Origin: JBBATK01 sp046297095
GTDB lineage: Bacteria; Bacteroidota; Ignavibacteria; Kapaibacteriales; NICIL-2
Assembly (NCBI GenBank): GCA_046297095.1
Contig: JBKCNS010000031.1
Coordinates: forward strand, 1 to 64,000
Direction of reading: 5' to 3'
Length of the DNA: 64,000 nt
Positions 25,571-33,839 of the stretch are shown here, one piece after another. A program made the position numbers and the translations under genes. The notes beneath the pieces are model-generated. The model worked only from the letters and a program-made list of their open reading frames with translations, was not told the DNA's origin and searched no databases. The stretch's first letter is position 1. The number at the start of each line of letters is the position of its first letter.

Positions 25571-26440
25571 TTAATGCTGACGAATAGCGTGATCGTCGAT
25601 CACGGCTTGTTTAGGTGCGGCAACATCGAAGCCAAGAAACAACTTTGCTACTTGGGAGAACGTAGCCGGAATGTCTGTTACAAAAAACTCAATATCAGTA
25701 TCCGGAACTGCGTGCTCTTGATGCAGTGCATTCATAGACGCAAGCACCCGCTGCGCCTCCAGAGCGGCATAGTAACCCGGGTCGATAAGAGTGGCATCGG
25801 GAATGGCATCGTGGATTATATCCTGCAGCAAGGGATAATGCGTGCAGCCAAGTACAACGGTGTCTGCTCCGGCATCGCGCAGGGGCTTCATGTACTCCAG
25901 TGCAATAGCACGCGATGCGGGATGCGCTGTCCAGCCCTCTTCGGCCAGTGGCACAAACAAGGGGCAAGCCTGATGAATCACTGAGACAGAATCTGCGCCG
26001 GCACGCTCGGAAAGCGCTCTGGCGTATGCGCCGCTACCCACAGTGGCACGAGTGCCGATGACGCCGACAACATGATTCTTGGTTGCCGCGCAGGCCGCAT
26101 GGGCACTGGGTTCTATAACACCAATCACCGGAACGTTGCTACAGGCTCGCACCACTTCCAGAGCAAGCGACGAAGCACTGTTGCACGCTATGATGATAAG
26201 CTTCACATTCTGTTGCAGCAGAAACTCCGCACATTGCTTCGAGTACAACTGTACTGTCTCCTTGGATTTATTTCCGTACGGAACGCGCGCGGTGTCTCCC
26301 AGATACACATAGCTTTCGGACGGCATTACGCGCACCAGATGTTTCAGAACACTTAGCCCTCCCACACCGGAATCAAAAACTCCAATTGGTTGCGATGCGT
26401 GTATGCTGTTTACGGTATGTACGGTATCCATGATGCTCAT
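25571..26440 (-). CDS. murI: Glutamate racemase
   Basis: Makes D-glutamate for peptidoglycan. The 289-residue protein shows IGVFDSGVGGLSVLKHL at residues ~19-35, YLGDTARVPYGNKS, the first catalytic Cys in IIACNSASSLAL, and the second in VVLGCTHYPLLQ, followed by the conserved DP of TLIDPG. Start ATG is preceded by AGGAA. The stop of kup lies 11 nt upstream, so the two are probably co-transcribed although unrelated in function. Confidence 0.96.
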   Translation of the reverse strand: MSIMDTVHTVNSIHASQPIGVFDSGVGGLSVLKHLVRVMPSESYVYLGDTARVPYGNKSKETVQLYSKQCAEFLLQQNVKLIIIACNSASSLALEVVRACSNVPVIGVIEPSAHAACAATKNHVVGVIGTRATVGSGAYARALSERAGADSVSVIHQACPLFVPLAEEGWTAHPASRAIALEYMKPLRDAGADTVVLGCTHYPLLQDIIHDAIPDATLIDPGYYAALEAQRVLASMNALHQEHAVPDTDIEFFVTDIPATFSQVAKLFLGFDVAAPKQAVIDDHAIRQH

Positions 26441-26451
26441 GATGTTCCTGC

Positions 26452-28437
26452 TTAGGGCGTTGCGCGTACAAAAGGCGAATCGTCACGCTCAAGAGTGTAG
26501 CTCTGCGGTGGCGCAATAATTAGCGGCACATTCTCTACAAGTACATTACTGGTGTCCAGCCCAAAGTACTCCTGATTGGACACCGCCAAGCGATTCAGCA
26601 AGAAGTATGCATCCATTATCAGCTTCTCGGAGGGACGAAGCTCGTTGTCGTTAGACAGGTACCGCCGGAATATCACAAAGCGAAAATCACCCATCGCGTT
26701 CACACGCTGCAGCGACTTATATCTGCTCACAATATCGATCTCTTTTCTTTTCACCATGTCTTGCACCACGGCGCGGAACATGATATTCAAGCGGGGCTCC
26801 ACGCGGAAGCCAAGATTAAAGCGAACAAACACCACGTCAATTCGTGTAGCGCTCTCTTGATCCACATCCAAGATCTGCTTGCTGTAGCTGGCTCCGTAGG
26901 GTTGGTCGGTGGTGTTTACATTCACAAACCAGTAAATATCGGCCCGCTTGGGGGAGCGGCGAATGATTGAGTCTATAGCTACCTGCTCCACCTCGCCGGG
27001 ATTCGGCGACGCCGTGAGATACACCAAGTGGGTTGCAAACTTCGGTACCGACTCGTCGTGGCTGAGTTGCTCCAACACCTCCACAAAGACATCCATGGGA
27101 ACAAAGTCTGTGAGCCTGTCGCGAATACGCTTTGCCCTGTAAATCACATACATGATGGTGCTAAGCAATGCGCCTATGGCAATACTGAACCAGCCGCCAT
27201 CCATAATCTTCACCGAGTTTGCCGCCAGGAAGGAAAGCTCTACCGATGCGAACACCAAGAAGGCACCGGCCACGAGAATTTTCGGGGTGTTTTCCCGGAT
27301 CAAGTACATGGTGATGAGTATGGTGGTCATGAGCATGGTAAGCGTGATGGCCAATCCGTACGCCGCCTCCATGTGCTTCGATTCACCGAAGTACAGCACC
27401 ACGATTATACATCCCACCATCAAGGTCCAGTTCAATCGTGGTATGTAGATCTGTCCGCGAATATTTGTAGGGAAAACAACCTTTGTCTTGAACCACAGGC
27501 TAAGCTGCATTGCTTCATTGATCAATGTGTACGAGCCACTGATCAACGCCTGACTGGCAATAATGGTAGCAAGTGTGGCCAGAGCAATGGAAAATCCTAA
27601 CAACGACTCAGGCACAATGGCAAAGAAGGGACGAGCATTTAGCGGCGATCCCACATGATCGAGTAACCATGCGCACTGGCCGGCATAGCTGAGCAGCAAA
27701 CAGATCTTTACGTAACCCCATGATACTCTCATATTGGCTCTGCCGCAGTGACCCAAATCGGAGTACAACGCCTCGGCACCGGTAGTACACAAAAACACAC
27801 CGCCTAGAATAAAGAACCCGTTGGGCAAACTGCTGATCATGTGAAAAGCATAGTACGGATTAATGGCCGCAAGGATATGCGGGTTGCGCATCATCGACAT
27901 TGCCCCTATTACACCGATAAACGAGAACCACGCGAGCATCACCGGTCCAAAAAGTTTTCCCACTTTCTCCGTGCCGAACTGCTGCATGGTGAAAAGCAAA
28001 ACGATGATGGCTATAACAATGGGCTCTGTGGAGAGATTCGGATAGTAAATCGTTAGACCTTCGATGGCGGAGGCAACAGAGATTGGTGGAGTGATTATAC
28101 CGTCTGCAAGTAAGAAGGCGCCACCGATCACGGCCGGTACCACAAGCGAGCCCCGCATCTTACGCACCAAAGCATACAATGAGAATATCCCGCCTTCGCC
28201 GTGATTGTCTGCACGAAGGGTGATTAACACATACTTTATGGTAGTCTGAAAGGTCAATGTCCAGAACACTGCCGAAAGAGCTCCGAGTGCTAAATCTTCA
28301 GAGATCAATCGTGATCCTATTATGGCAGACAGCGTATACAAGGGCGACGTGCCGATATCCCCGAACACAATACCCATGGTAACCAGAATGCCGGCCATGG
28401 AAGCGCGGTTGAAGGAAGGATTATGTTGAGATTCCAT
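26452..28437 (-). CDS. kup: KUP/HAK/KT family potassium uptake transporter
   Basis: Inner-membrane K+ (H+ symport) transporter of 661 residues. The diagnostic N-terminal MGIVFGDIGTSPLYTLSA lies in the first TM helix (residues ~19-40), followed by LVPA-like and RADNHGEGGIFSLYALVR segments, about 12 TM helices to residue ~450 and a soluble C-terminal part of ~200 residues, as in E. coli Kup (622). GGVFLCTTGAEALYSDLGHCG is the conserved core of the fifth helix. The start at MESQHNPSF is preferred over a 39-codon upstream extension. A TTGTAGTTTTGC promoter element lies upstream. Confidence 0.95.
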   Translation of the reverse strand: MESQHNPSFNRASMAGILVTMGIVFGDIGTSPLYTLSAIIGSRLISEDLALGALSAVFWTLTFQTTIKYVLITLRADNHGEGGIFSLYALVRKMRGSLVVPAVIGGAFLLADGIITPPISVASAIEGLTIYYPNLSTEPIVIAIIVLLFTMQQFGTEKVGKLFGPVMLAWFSFIGVIGAMSMMRNPHILAAINPYYAFHMISSLPNGFFILGGVFLCTTGAEALYSDLGHCGRANMRVSWGYVKICLLLSYAGQCAWLLDHVGSPLNARPFFAIVPESLLGFSIALATLATIIASQALISGSYTLINEAMQLSLWFKTKVVFPTNIRGQIYIPRLNWTLMVGCIIVVLYFGESKHMEAAYGLAITLTMLMTTILITMYLIRENTPKILVAGAFLVFASVELSFLAANSVKIMDGGWFSIAIGALLSTIMYVIYRAKRIRDRLTDFVPMDVFVEVLEQLSHDESVPKFATHLVYLTASPNPGEVEQVAIDSIIRRSPKRADIYWFVNVNTTDQPYGASYSKQILDVDQESATRIDVVFVRFNLGFRVEPRLNIMFRAVVQDMVKRKEIDIVSRYKSLQRVNAMGDFRFVIFRRYLSNDNELRPSEKLIMDAYFLLNRLAVSNQEYFGLDTSNVLVENVPLIIAPPQSYTLERDDSPFVRATP

Positions 28438-28475
28438 CGATGCCTCGTTTGTTCGAGAAGTATGCTGAAGCGCTG

Positions 28476-28483
28476 CAAAACTA
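28476..28483 (-). promoter_or_regulatory. -7 promoter element of kup
   Basis: Reads TAGTTTTG (within GGTTGTAGTTTTGCAG) on the minus strand, about 39 nt before the start codon. Nearly the same 13-mer precedes the aminotransferase gene at 35041-35048. Confidence 0.6.
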
Positions 28484-28563
28484 CAACCTAAGCATAGCTT
28501 GCGGTGTTCGGCTTTTGGTGCCGGCCTTCTGATTTTCCGCACGCGCAGCGCCACGTTTCTTGC

Positions 28564-28573
28564 TAAATTGCGG
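28564..28573 (+). promoter_or_regulatory. Candidate promoter element of pntA2-crcB (TAAATTGCGG)
   Basis: Identical to the 10-mer in front of thyA and placed 34 nt before the coding start. Confidence 0.4.
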
Positions 28574-28607
28574 CGAACATTAGGCTCTACTACTGGCTTG
28601 TACTTTT

Positions 28608-28919
28608 ATGACTGACATCCTGCTTTTCATCTCACAACACATCGAGATGATCTACATCGTTATCCTGTCCATATTCGTGGGTATCGAGGTAATCTCTAAA
28701 GTTCCTGCCGTGCTTCACACACCGCTGATGTCCGGTGCAAACGCTATTCACGGCGTTGTGATCATCGGAGCATTGATAGTAATGGGTCACACGGACCCGT
28801 CGAACACTGCAGGCATGATCCTTGGTTTCGTAGCCGTAGTGCTTGGTACGCTGAACGTGGTAGGCGGTTTTGTTGTTACCGACCGCATGCTGGAAATGTT
28901 CAAGAAGAAAGCAAAGTAA
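28608..28919 (+). CDS. pntA2: NAD(P) transhydrogenase alpha subunit, membrane part (PntA2)
   Basis: Small inner-membrane protein of 103 residues with three to four TM helices. FVGIEVISKVPAVLHTPLMSGANAIHGVV and GFVAVVLGTLNVVGGFVVTDRMLEMFKKK-type segments are diagnostic of the alpha-part-2 subunit of split proton-translocating transhydrogenase, which transfers hydride between NADH and NADP+ using the proton gradient. The usual operon is pntA1-pntA2-pntB; here no NAD-binding or beta subunit is adjacent and the next gene is crcB, 7 nt away. Either the partners are elsewhere in the genome or this is a remnant or solo membrane subunit. No good ribosome site is seen before the ATG. Confidence 0.88.
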   Translation: MTDILLFISQHIEMIYIVILSIFVGIEVISKVPAVLHTPLMSGANAIHGVVIIGALIVMGHTDPSNTAGMILGFVAVVLGTLNVVGGFVVTDRMLEMFKKKAK

Positions 28920-28926
28920 CAGCACA

Positions 28927-29301
28927 ATGAAAACACTGCTGTGGATTGCGCTCGGCGGCTCGGCCGGCAGTGTGGCCAGGGCACTTAGTTCGTCTCTCTT
29001 TGCACCTGCTGCTACCGGGTTGTTTCCTTTTGCAACACTCTTTGTCAATATCGTGGGCTCGTGTATCATCGGCCTGATATATGGCAGGATTGCAGGAAGC
29101 TCTCTCCCCTCCACCGCCTTTGCCTTTCTCACCACCGGATTCTGCGGTGGCTTCACAACTTTTTCGGCCTTTAGCATAGAAACGGTCACATTGATTCGCG
29201 ACGGTCACGTTGCCGCGGCTGTTCTCTATGCCGTACTGAGCGTGGTACTGGGAGTATGCGCTACAATGCTTGGGTTGTGGATGGCACGTTGGTGGAATTG
29301 A
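28927..29301 (+). CDS. crcB: Fluoride ion channel CrcB/Fluc
   Basis: Exports toxic fluoride through a dual-topology dimer in the inner membrane. The 124-residue protein has four TM helices, the N-terminal GGSAGSVARAL, the pore asparagine in TLFVNIVGSCIIG, and the GGFTTFSAFSIET signature with the Phe-box residues. It starts at the ATG 7 nt after pntA2. No fluoride riboswitch-like element is evident, which is expected since it is second in a transcript. Confidence 0.95.
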   Translation: MKTLLWIALGGSAGSVARALSSSLFAPAATGLFPFATLFVNIVGSCIIGLIYGRIAGSSLPSTAFAFLTTGFCGGFTTFSAFSIETVTLIRDGHVAAAVLYAVLSVVLGVCATMLGLWMARWWN

Positions 29302-29308
29302 TCTGTGT

Positions 29309-29324
29309 GCAGGAGCATTCCTGC
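29309..29324. terminator. Short hairpin between convergent crcB and mazG
   Basis: GCAGGA-GCAT-TCCTGC, a perfect 6-bp stem with a 4-nt loop, located 8 nt past the crcB stop and 27 nt past the mazG stop. No T-tract on either side, so it may be only a weak or bidirectional terminator. Confidence 0.35.
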
Positions 29325-29350
29325 CCGTAAAGAGTTCCCGGCAAGCGCTG

Positions 29351-30151
29351 TTAGATCTTCAAGGCTTTGGCTTCATTCCACCATTCATCCATCTCGGCCA
29401 ACGTCATGTCTTTGAGGTTCTTTCCCTCTTCGCGGGCACGCTTTTCGATGTACTGAAAACGGCGTGTGAATTTGTTGGTGGTGGTCTGCATTGCTTCCTC
29501 TGCTACGTAACCCTCGAATCGACCTGCGTTCACTAAAGCAAAGAGTACATCTCCGAACTCCTCTATCCCTGCTTGAAGATCGTTCTTGAATATCTCTTCT
29601 TTGAGCTCCCGGATCTCCTCTTCAACTTTAGCCCACACGTCTTCGCGTTTGTCCCAATCGAAACCCACGTTAGCGGCTTTCTCCTGCGTGCGTTGAGCTC
29701 GAAGCAAAGCGGGTAACTGCTTGGGTACGCCTTCCAGAATTGAGGTACGCCCTTCTTTCATTTTTTGCGACTCCCAATTTTGCAGCACCTCCGTTGTGCT
29801 TTCGGCACTGGTATCACCGAACACATGCGGATGGCGGTGCACCAACTTTGCAGAGATACGCTCAATAAGTTGTGTCAGTGAAAACGATCCGCGCTCTTCG
29901 GCTATCACCGCATGCATCACAACATGCAGCAACAAATCACCGAGTTCCTTGGAAAACTCCTGATCGTTCTTGTCACGAATGGCATCCAGCGTTTCGTATG
30001 CTTCTTCAATCAGCAGATGTGAAATAGACTCGTGTGTCTGCTCGCGGTCCCATGGGCAGTCGGTGCGAAGAATGCGAACAATATCCACGAAGGATGCAAA
30101 CTGATCCAAGTGCGACGAAGGATCTTGTGGTGTTGGGATGTTTCTGGCCAT
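29351..30151 (-). CDS. mazG: Nucleoside triphosphate pyrophosphohydrolase MazG
   Basis: Hydrolyses (d)NTPs to monophosphates plus pyrophosphate, removing damaged nucleotides. The 266-residue length fits two tandem MazG domains as in E. coli (263). Domain 1 shows CPWDREQTHESI, the EExxE metal motif LIEEAYETLDAI and the ELGDLLLHVV segment, then HRHPHVFG. Domain 2 shows VGFDWDKREDVWAKVEEE and a weaker EFGDVLFALVN. It follows rpe by 61 nt on the same strand. Confidence 0.95.
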   Translation of the reverse strand: MARNIPTPQDPSSHLDQFASFVDIVRILRTDCPWDREQTHESISHLLIEEAYETLDAIRDKNDQEFSKELGDLLLHVVMHAVIAEERGSFSLTQLIERISAKLVHRHPHVFGDTSAESTTEVLQNWESQKMKEGRTSILEGVPKQLPALLRAQRTQEKAANVGFDWDKREDVWAKVEEEIRELKEEIFKNDLQAGIEEFGDVLFALVNAGRFEGYVAEEAMQTTTNKFTRRFQYIEKRAREEGKNLKDMTLAEMDEWWNEAKALKI

Positions 30152-30212
30152 GGTAAGAATGAATAACGCTCCGCAGCTATGTTTGCGGCCGTGTTGGAGT
30201 TTCGTGTAATGT

Positions 30213-30896
30213 CTACGCTGTTGCCGTGCGGCCCGCTTCTGCTGCGGCGCGCAGGGCTTTGGTATTTGCTTCCAGGTCTCCGCTGAACAGTGCGTTGCCG
30301 CTCACCAGAATATTTGCTCCTGCTCGCACAATCTGCTCGGCATTGCCGGGCTTCACGCCGCCGTCCACCTCTATCTGCACGTGTTCACAACCGTGTGTGT
30401 CCAGCCATGAACGCAGCTCCGCGCATCGCCGGTAGAACGAGGGAATAAACTCCTGTCCGCCGAAGCCGGGATTCACCGACATCAACAAGACAAAGTCGGC
30501 GTATTCGGCAGCAGCCGTGGCAAACTCGATGGGAGTGGCAGGATTACACACCACGCCGGCTTTACAACCACGGGAACGGATGTTCTGCAAGGTGCGATGC
30601 AGGTGCGTGCACGCCTCTGCATGCACCGAGATCCACTGCGCACCCGCATCGGCAAATGCTCCGATATACGCATCGGGATTGCTGATCATCAGGTGGCAAT
30701 CGAAGATGAGCTGTGAATGTGGACGCAAGGCCTTTACCACAAGCGGGCCGATGGTAATGTTTGGCACAAAATGCCCGTCCATAACATCGATGTGGAGAAT
30801 CTCCGCACCTGCCTCGGCGCAGCGCTGAACATCATAGCGCAATTGAGAGAAATCTGCCGAGAGCATTGATGGAGCTAACAGTATGGGATGCGTCAT
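30213..30896 (-). CDS. rpe: Ribulose-phosphate 3-epimerase
   Basis: Interconverts ribulose-5-P and xylulose-5-P in the pentose phosphate pathway. A TIM barrel of 227 residues: LAPSMLSADFSQL, the metal-binding HIDVMDGHFVPNITIGP, DCHLMI, the loop MSVNPGFGGQEFIP and the catalytic Asp in IEVDGGVKPGN. Start at ATG 30896; MTHPILLAPS. A likely promoter lies just upstream, making rpe-mazG an operon. Confidence 0.96.
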   Translation of the reverse strand: MTHPILLAPSMLSADFSQLRYDVQRCAEAGAEILHIDVMDGHFVPNITIGPLVVKALRPHSQLIFDCHLMISNPDAYIGAFADAGAQWISVHAEACTHLHRTLQNIRSRGCKAGVVCNPATPIEFATAAAEYADFVLLMSVNPGFGGQEFIPSFYRRCAELRSWLDTHGCEHVQIEVDGGVKPGNAEQIVRAGANILVSGNALFSGDLEANTKALRAAAEAGRTATA

Positions 30897-30921
30897 ACGA
30901 TTGCTTTGTATAGTTCGAGTA

Positions 30922-30929
30922 CAATACTA
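30922..30929 (-). promoter_or_regulatory. -7 promoter element of rpe-mazG
   Basis: Reads TAGTATTG within TGTTGTAGTATTGTAC on the minus strand, 26 nt before the rpe start; it shares the TTGTAGT core with the kup and aminotransferase promoters. Confidence 0.5.
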
Positions 30930-30961
30930 CAACATTCAGTGGAACGTAAATCCACCCCGCT

Positions 30962-33463
30962 TCACACCGAGCGCGATTGCCAGCGCAAGGCTACGTTGTA
31001 GAGTTCTTCCAGACGTGCGTCCACACGATGAAACAAGGTACCTTCAGCATAGGTGTGATCGTCGCGCATAGCGCCGGCCGGCATGCCCATCAGTATCTCC
31101 ACTCCCTGCTCAATCCGCTCTATGGGATAGATATGGAATTTTCGAGCGCGAATGGCCGCGATAATTTTATCATCGAGCATTAAGTCTACTACATTCTGCG
31201 CCGGAATAACTACACCTTGAGAGCCGGTCAAGCCGCGCTTCGCACAAATCTCGAAGAAGCCCTTGATTTTTTCGTTCACGCCGCCCACCGGCTGTATATC
31301 TCCCATTTGATTGATACTGCCTGTGCACGCAATACTCTGATGAATGGGCACACCGGACAGAGACGAGAGTAGCGCATACATTTCGGCAGCACTGGCGCTA
31401 TCTCCGTCCACACCGCCATAGCTCTGCTCAAAGGCAATGGTTGCCGTGAGTGCCAGCGGCCGGCGCTGCGCGAAGAGCTGCCGCAGCAATCCTCCGATAA
31501 TGTATACACCCTTGGTGTGAATATTTCCGCTGAACTCTGCCTCGCGTTCGATATTTACCAAGCCCGAAGCGCCTGCACCGGTGGTAACACTTATACGCGC
31601 AGGTTTGCCGAACGAGATCAAGCCGGTGCTATACACTGTGAGTCCGTTGATCTGACCCACGCGGCTGCCGGCTGTATCAATGAGCACCGTTCCACGATAA
31701 ATCTGGCTTTGAATTTTGTGATCCTGCAGCTCGGTGCGGCGTTGACGTTTGGTAATTGCCATTTCCACAAACTGCCTGGTAATTCTTCGTTTTTTGTCTT
31801 TGGACGCAAAGAATGCAGCTTCGCGGATCAAGTCCGCAACCTCGGAAAAATTAATGGTGATCTTATCCTTGTCCTCGGTTTGCGCCACGGCCCATTCGAT
31901 AATCGCAGCTACGCCCTGAGGATTGGCATGAGGCAAATTCTCCTCACTGCACACTTTTGCCACAAAGCGTGCATAGTTATCCATCATCTTCGGCCCGCGA
32001 TCGGTCTCGTAGTCGAACTCTGCGGGAATCTTAAACATCTTCTTAAAGTCCGGCTCGTGCTCGTACAACCACATGTAGATGTCGTAGTCTCCAAGCATGA
32101 TCACCTTTACATTACTGTCTATGTGGTTCGGCTTCAAGGCCGAGTGAGACAGCATTCCCGAGTCCGGCGATTGTATCTCTAACCTTCCGTAGAGCAGCAA
32201 TCGTTTTAGATTCTGCCAAACGGTATCGTCGTGAAGTAAGTCTACGGCATTCACAATGAGATATCCGCCATCGGCGCGAAGCAAGGCTCCGGCTTTAATC
32301 TGTGTGAAGTCTGTTTTTACATAGCCATTCTTGTCCATCTTTTTTTCGATGGTGCCAAACAGATTCACATAGGTAGGATACGTCTCGATGAGCACCGGAG
32401 GTCCTTTGGTCTCAGAGTTATCAAGCACAACATTCACGGTATAATGCAACAGCTTATCGGCTATAGACATTCCGGAAGGGAGCACCTGCTCTTGGGCATC
32501 AACGGTGGGAAGAGTGGTAAAAATTTCAATATTCTCAAGAAGATCAGCTTCGCATTCATCCAAATACTCAAGCACCGCGGGATCTTTGAAGATACGCCGC
32601 TCGTCGGCGAAAATGTCTCGAACAAATGCACCGGCACGTTTGCGATCGTGCGTGAGCAACTCACGGCGAAAGTCCTGCGCAATGATGAGTTGACGCCTGG
32701 CCACATCAAGCAGCTCATTACGAAATGCACCATACATTCCCATCAACTTATCTGCATGCTGCGCGCTCATCTTGCCGGCCGTTACCATGGCTTCCAAGCT
32801 TTCTATGGGCTGCGCCTCGCCCTCGTGCATCACAAAAATCTCTTGCTCGGTATGGCCATCGTCGTGCTGAATTTGCCCAAGGGCAAATCCGCTTTTGCGC
32901 AGTGAGGTATCAAAGCGCTTGGCCACTCGTTGCTCCTCTTGCCGAAACTTCTCGAGCAGTTTGTTGCGGCTGCGCCTGAACACCGGAGACTCGAACAGCT
33001 GCTGAATACGCAAACGGAGCTGCACAATATTGGCGTCCATTGCCTTCGCAAAGCGAATGCCGTCGCCCGCCTTGAATCGCAGTAGGCGTGGCATGTCCGG
33101 GTTCTTGAAATTGTGCACGTAGGCGTAGTCCACCACTGCACGCTGCTTCGTTACTACTCGTTTAAGAACGGATTGGATGGTGGTCAAGCGGCCGGTGCCA
33201 AGCAGACTCATCACGAAGATGTTAAAGCCTCTGGAGACTATCTCTGCACCAAGCTCTATTGCTTCAACGGCGCGATGCTGGCCTACGATACCACCCAGTG
33301 GTTTGAGATCTGCAGTAGACTCAAAAGTAAACTGGCGATGATCGCATACCCATCGGCATTGCTCAGGTTTCAAGCGTGTCGCTCTAGACGGCGACGGTCC
33401 AATTCTTGCAGAACTTTTGGATGATTGTTTGCGTGCGCGTGGTGTGGTGGAGGCACTGGACAT
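30962..33463 (-). CDS. Lon-family ATP-dependent protease, LonB/YcbZ-like
   Basis: AAA+ protease of 833 residues. The N-terminal ATPase (residues ~40-560) has a glycine-rich loop reading LLGTGRLTT, with Arg where the Walker A Lys is expected, and a long helical insert (residues ~110-240) as in the AAA_32/YcbZ type. The C-terminal Lon protease domain carries the catalytic Ser in DGDSASAAE (residue ~689) and Lys in GGVNEKIKGF (~732); the spacing of 43 matches E. coli Lon. No N-terminal LON substrate domain and no membrane insert. The first start candidate is a TTG; the ATG three codons later is chosen. It stands alone between rpe and a DUF2892 gene. Confidence 0.9.
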   Translation of the reverse strand: MSSASTTPRARKQSSKSSARIGPSPSRATRLKPEQCRWVCDHRQFTFESTADLKPLGGIVGQHRAVEAIELGAEIVSRGFNIFVMSLLGTGRLTTIQSVLKRVVTKQRAVVDYAYVHNFKNPDMPRLLRFKAGDGIRFAKAMDANIVQLRLRIQQLFESPVFRRSRNKLLEKFRQEEQRVAKRFDTSLRKSGFALGQIQHDDGHTEQEIFVMHEGEAQPIESLEAMVTAGKMSAQHADKLMGMYGAFRNELLDVARRQLIIAQDFRRELLTHDRKRAGAFVRDIFADERRIFKDPAVLEYLDECEADLLENIEIFTTLPTVDAQEQVLPSGMSIADKLLHYTVNVVLDNSETKGPPVLIETYPTYVNLFGTIEKKMDKNGYVKTDFTQIKAGALLRADGGYLIVNAVDLLHDDTVWQNLKRLLLYGRLEIQSPDSGMLSHSALKPNHIDSNVKVIMLGDYDIYMWLYEHEPDFKKMFKIPAEFDYETDRGPKMMDNYARFVAKVCSEENLPHANPQGVAAIIEWAVAQTEDKDKITINFSEVADLIREAAFFASKDKKRRITRQFVEMAITKRQRRTELQDHKIQSQIYRGTVLIDTAGSRVGQINGLTVYSTGLISFGKPARISVTTGAGASGLVNIEREAEFSGNIHTKGVYIIGGLLRQLFAQRRPLALTATIAFEQSYGGVDGDSASAAEMYALLSSLSGVPIHQSIACTGSINQMGDIQPVGGVNEKIKGFFEICAKRGLTGSQGVVIPAQNVVDLMLDDKIIAAIRARKFHIYPIERIEQGVEILMGMPAGAMRDDHTYAEGTLFHRVDARLEELYNVALRWQSRSV

Positions 33464-33490
33464 AGGTTCCAAGCTTTGTGGATGAACTCA

Positions 33491-33498
33491 CAAAGATA
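33491..33498 (-). promoter_or_regulatory. -7 promoter element of the Lon-like protease gene
   Basis: Reads TATCTTTG on the minus strand, a perfect TAnnTTTG match, about 28 nt before the ATG. Confidence 0.55.
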
Positions 33499-33543
33499 GA
33501 CACGTTTGTCTGCGTGGTTGCGTGTAGGAACGAACGCCCGATC

Positions 33544-33759
33544 CTAGCTTTTTTTCACCCAGCGGTCGATACCCAAAATGCGGTATGCAGGGCAGAAGTT
33601 GGCAGCGCTTGTCACCACCAATAGAATGGCCATGATAAGAAGTATCATCGACGTTGTGCCGCTGAGCACACCCTGCCAGTAGAGCACAAGAATGGTCAAT
33701 GCTCCAATGATTCGGAGAACGCGCTCCGTAGAAGAAATGTTGTGTTGAATTAGTCCCAT
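33544..33759 (-). CDS. Small DUF2892-type membrane protein
   Basis: A 71-residue protein with two TM helices: STERVLRIIGALTILVLYW and MILLIMAILLVVTSAANFCP, ending YRILGIDRWVKKS. The NxxxxERxxRxxxG start and the FCPxYxxxG(I/W) end are typical of DUF2892, also found as the membrane tail of YgaP rhodanese-like proteins. Function is unknown; a link to sulfur chemistry has been proposed for fused members. GGAG precedes the ATG. Transcribed between the aminotransferase and Lon-like genes on the same strand. Confidence 0.85.
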   Translation of the reverse strand: MGLIQHNISSTERVLRIIGALTILVLYWQGVLSGTTSMILLIMAILLVVTSAANFCPAYRILGIDRWVKKS

Positions 33760-33839
33760 AACTACTCCGCGAAATCAAGCACTAAATACTTTTTGAAAAC
33801 TCAATCAATCCTCGGCGAACAAATCTCGGTACCGTAACG

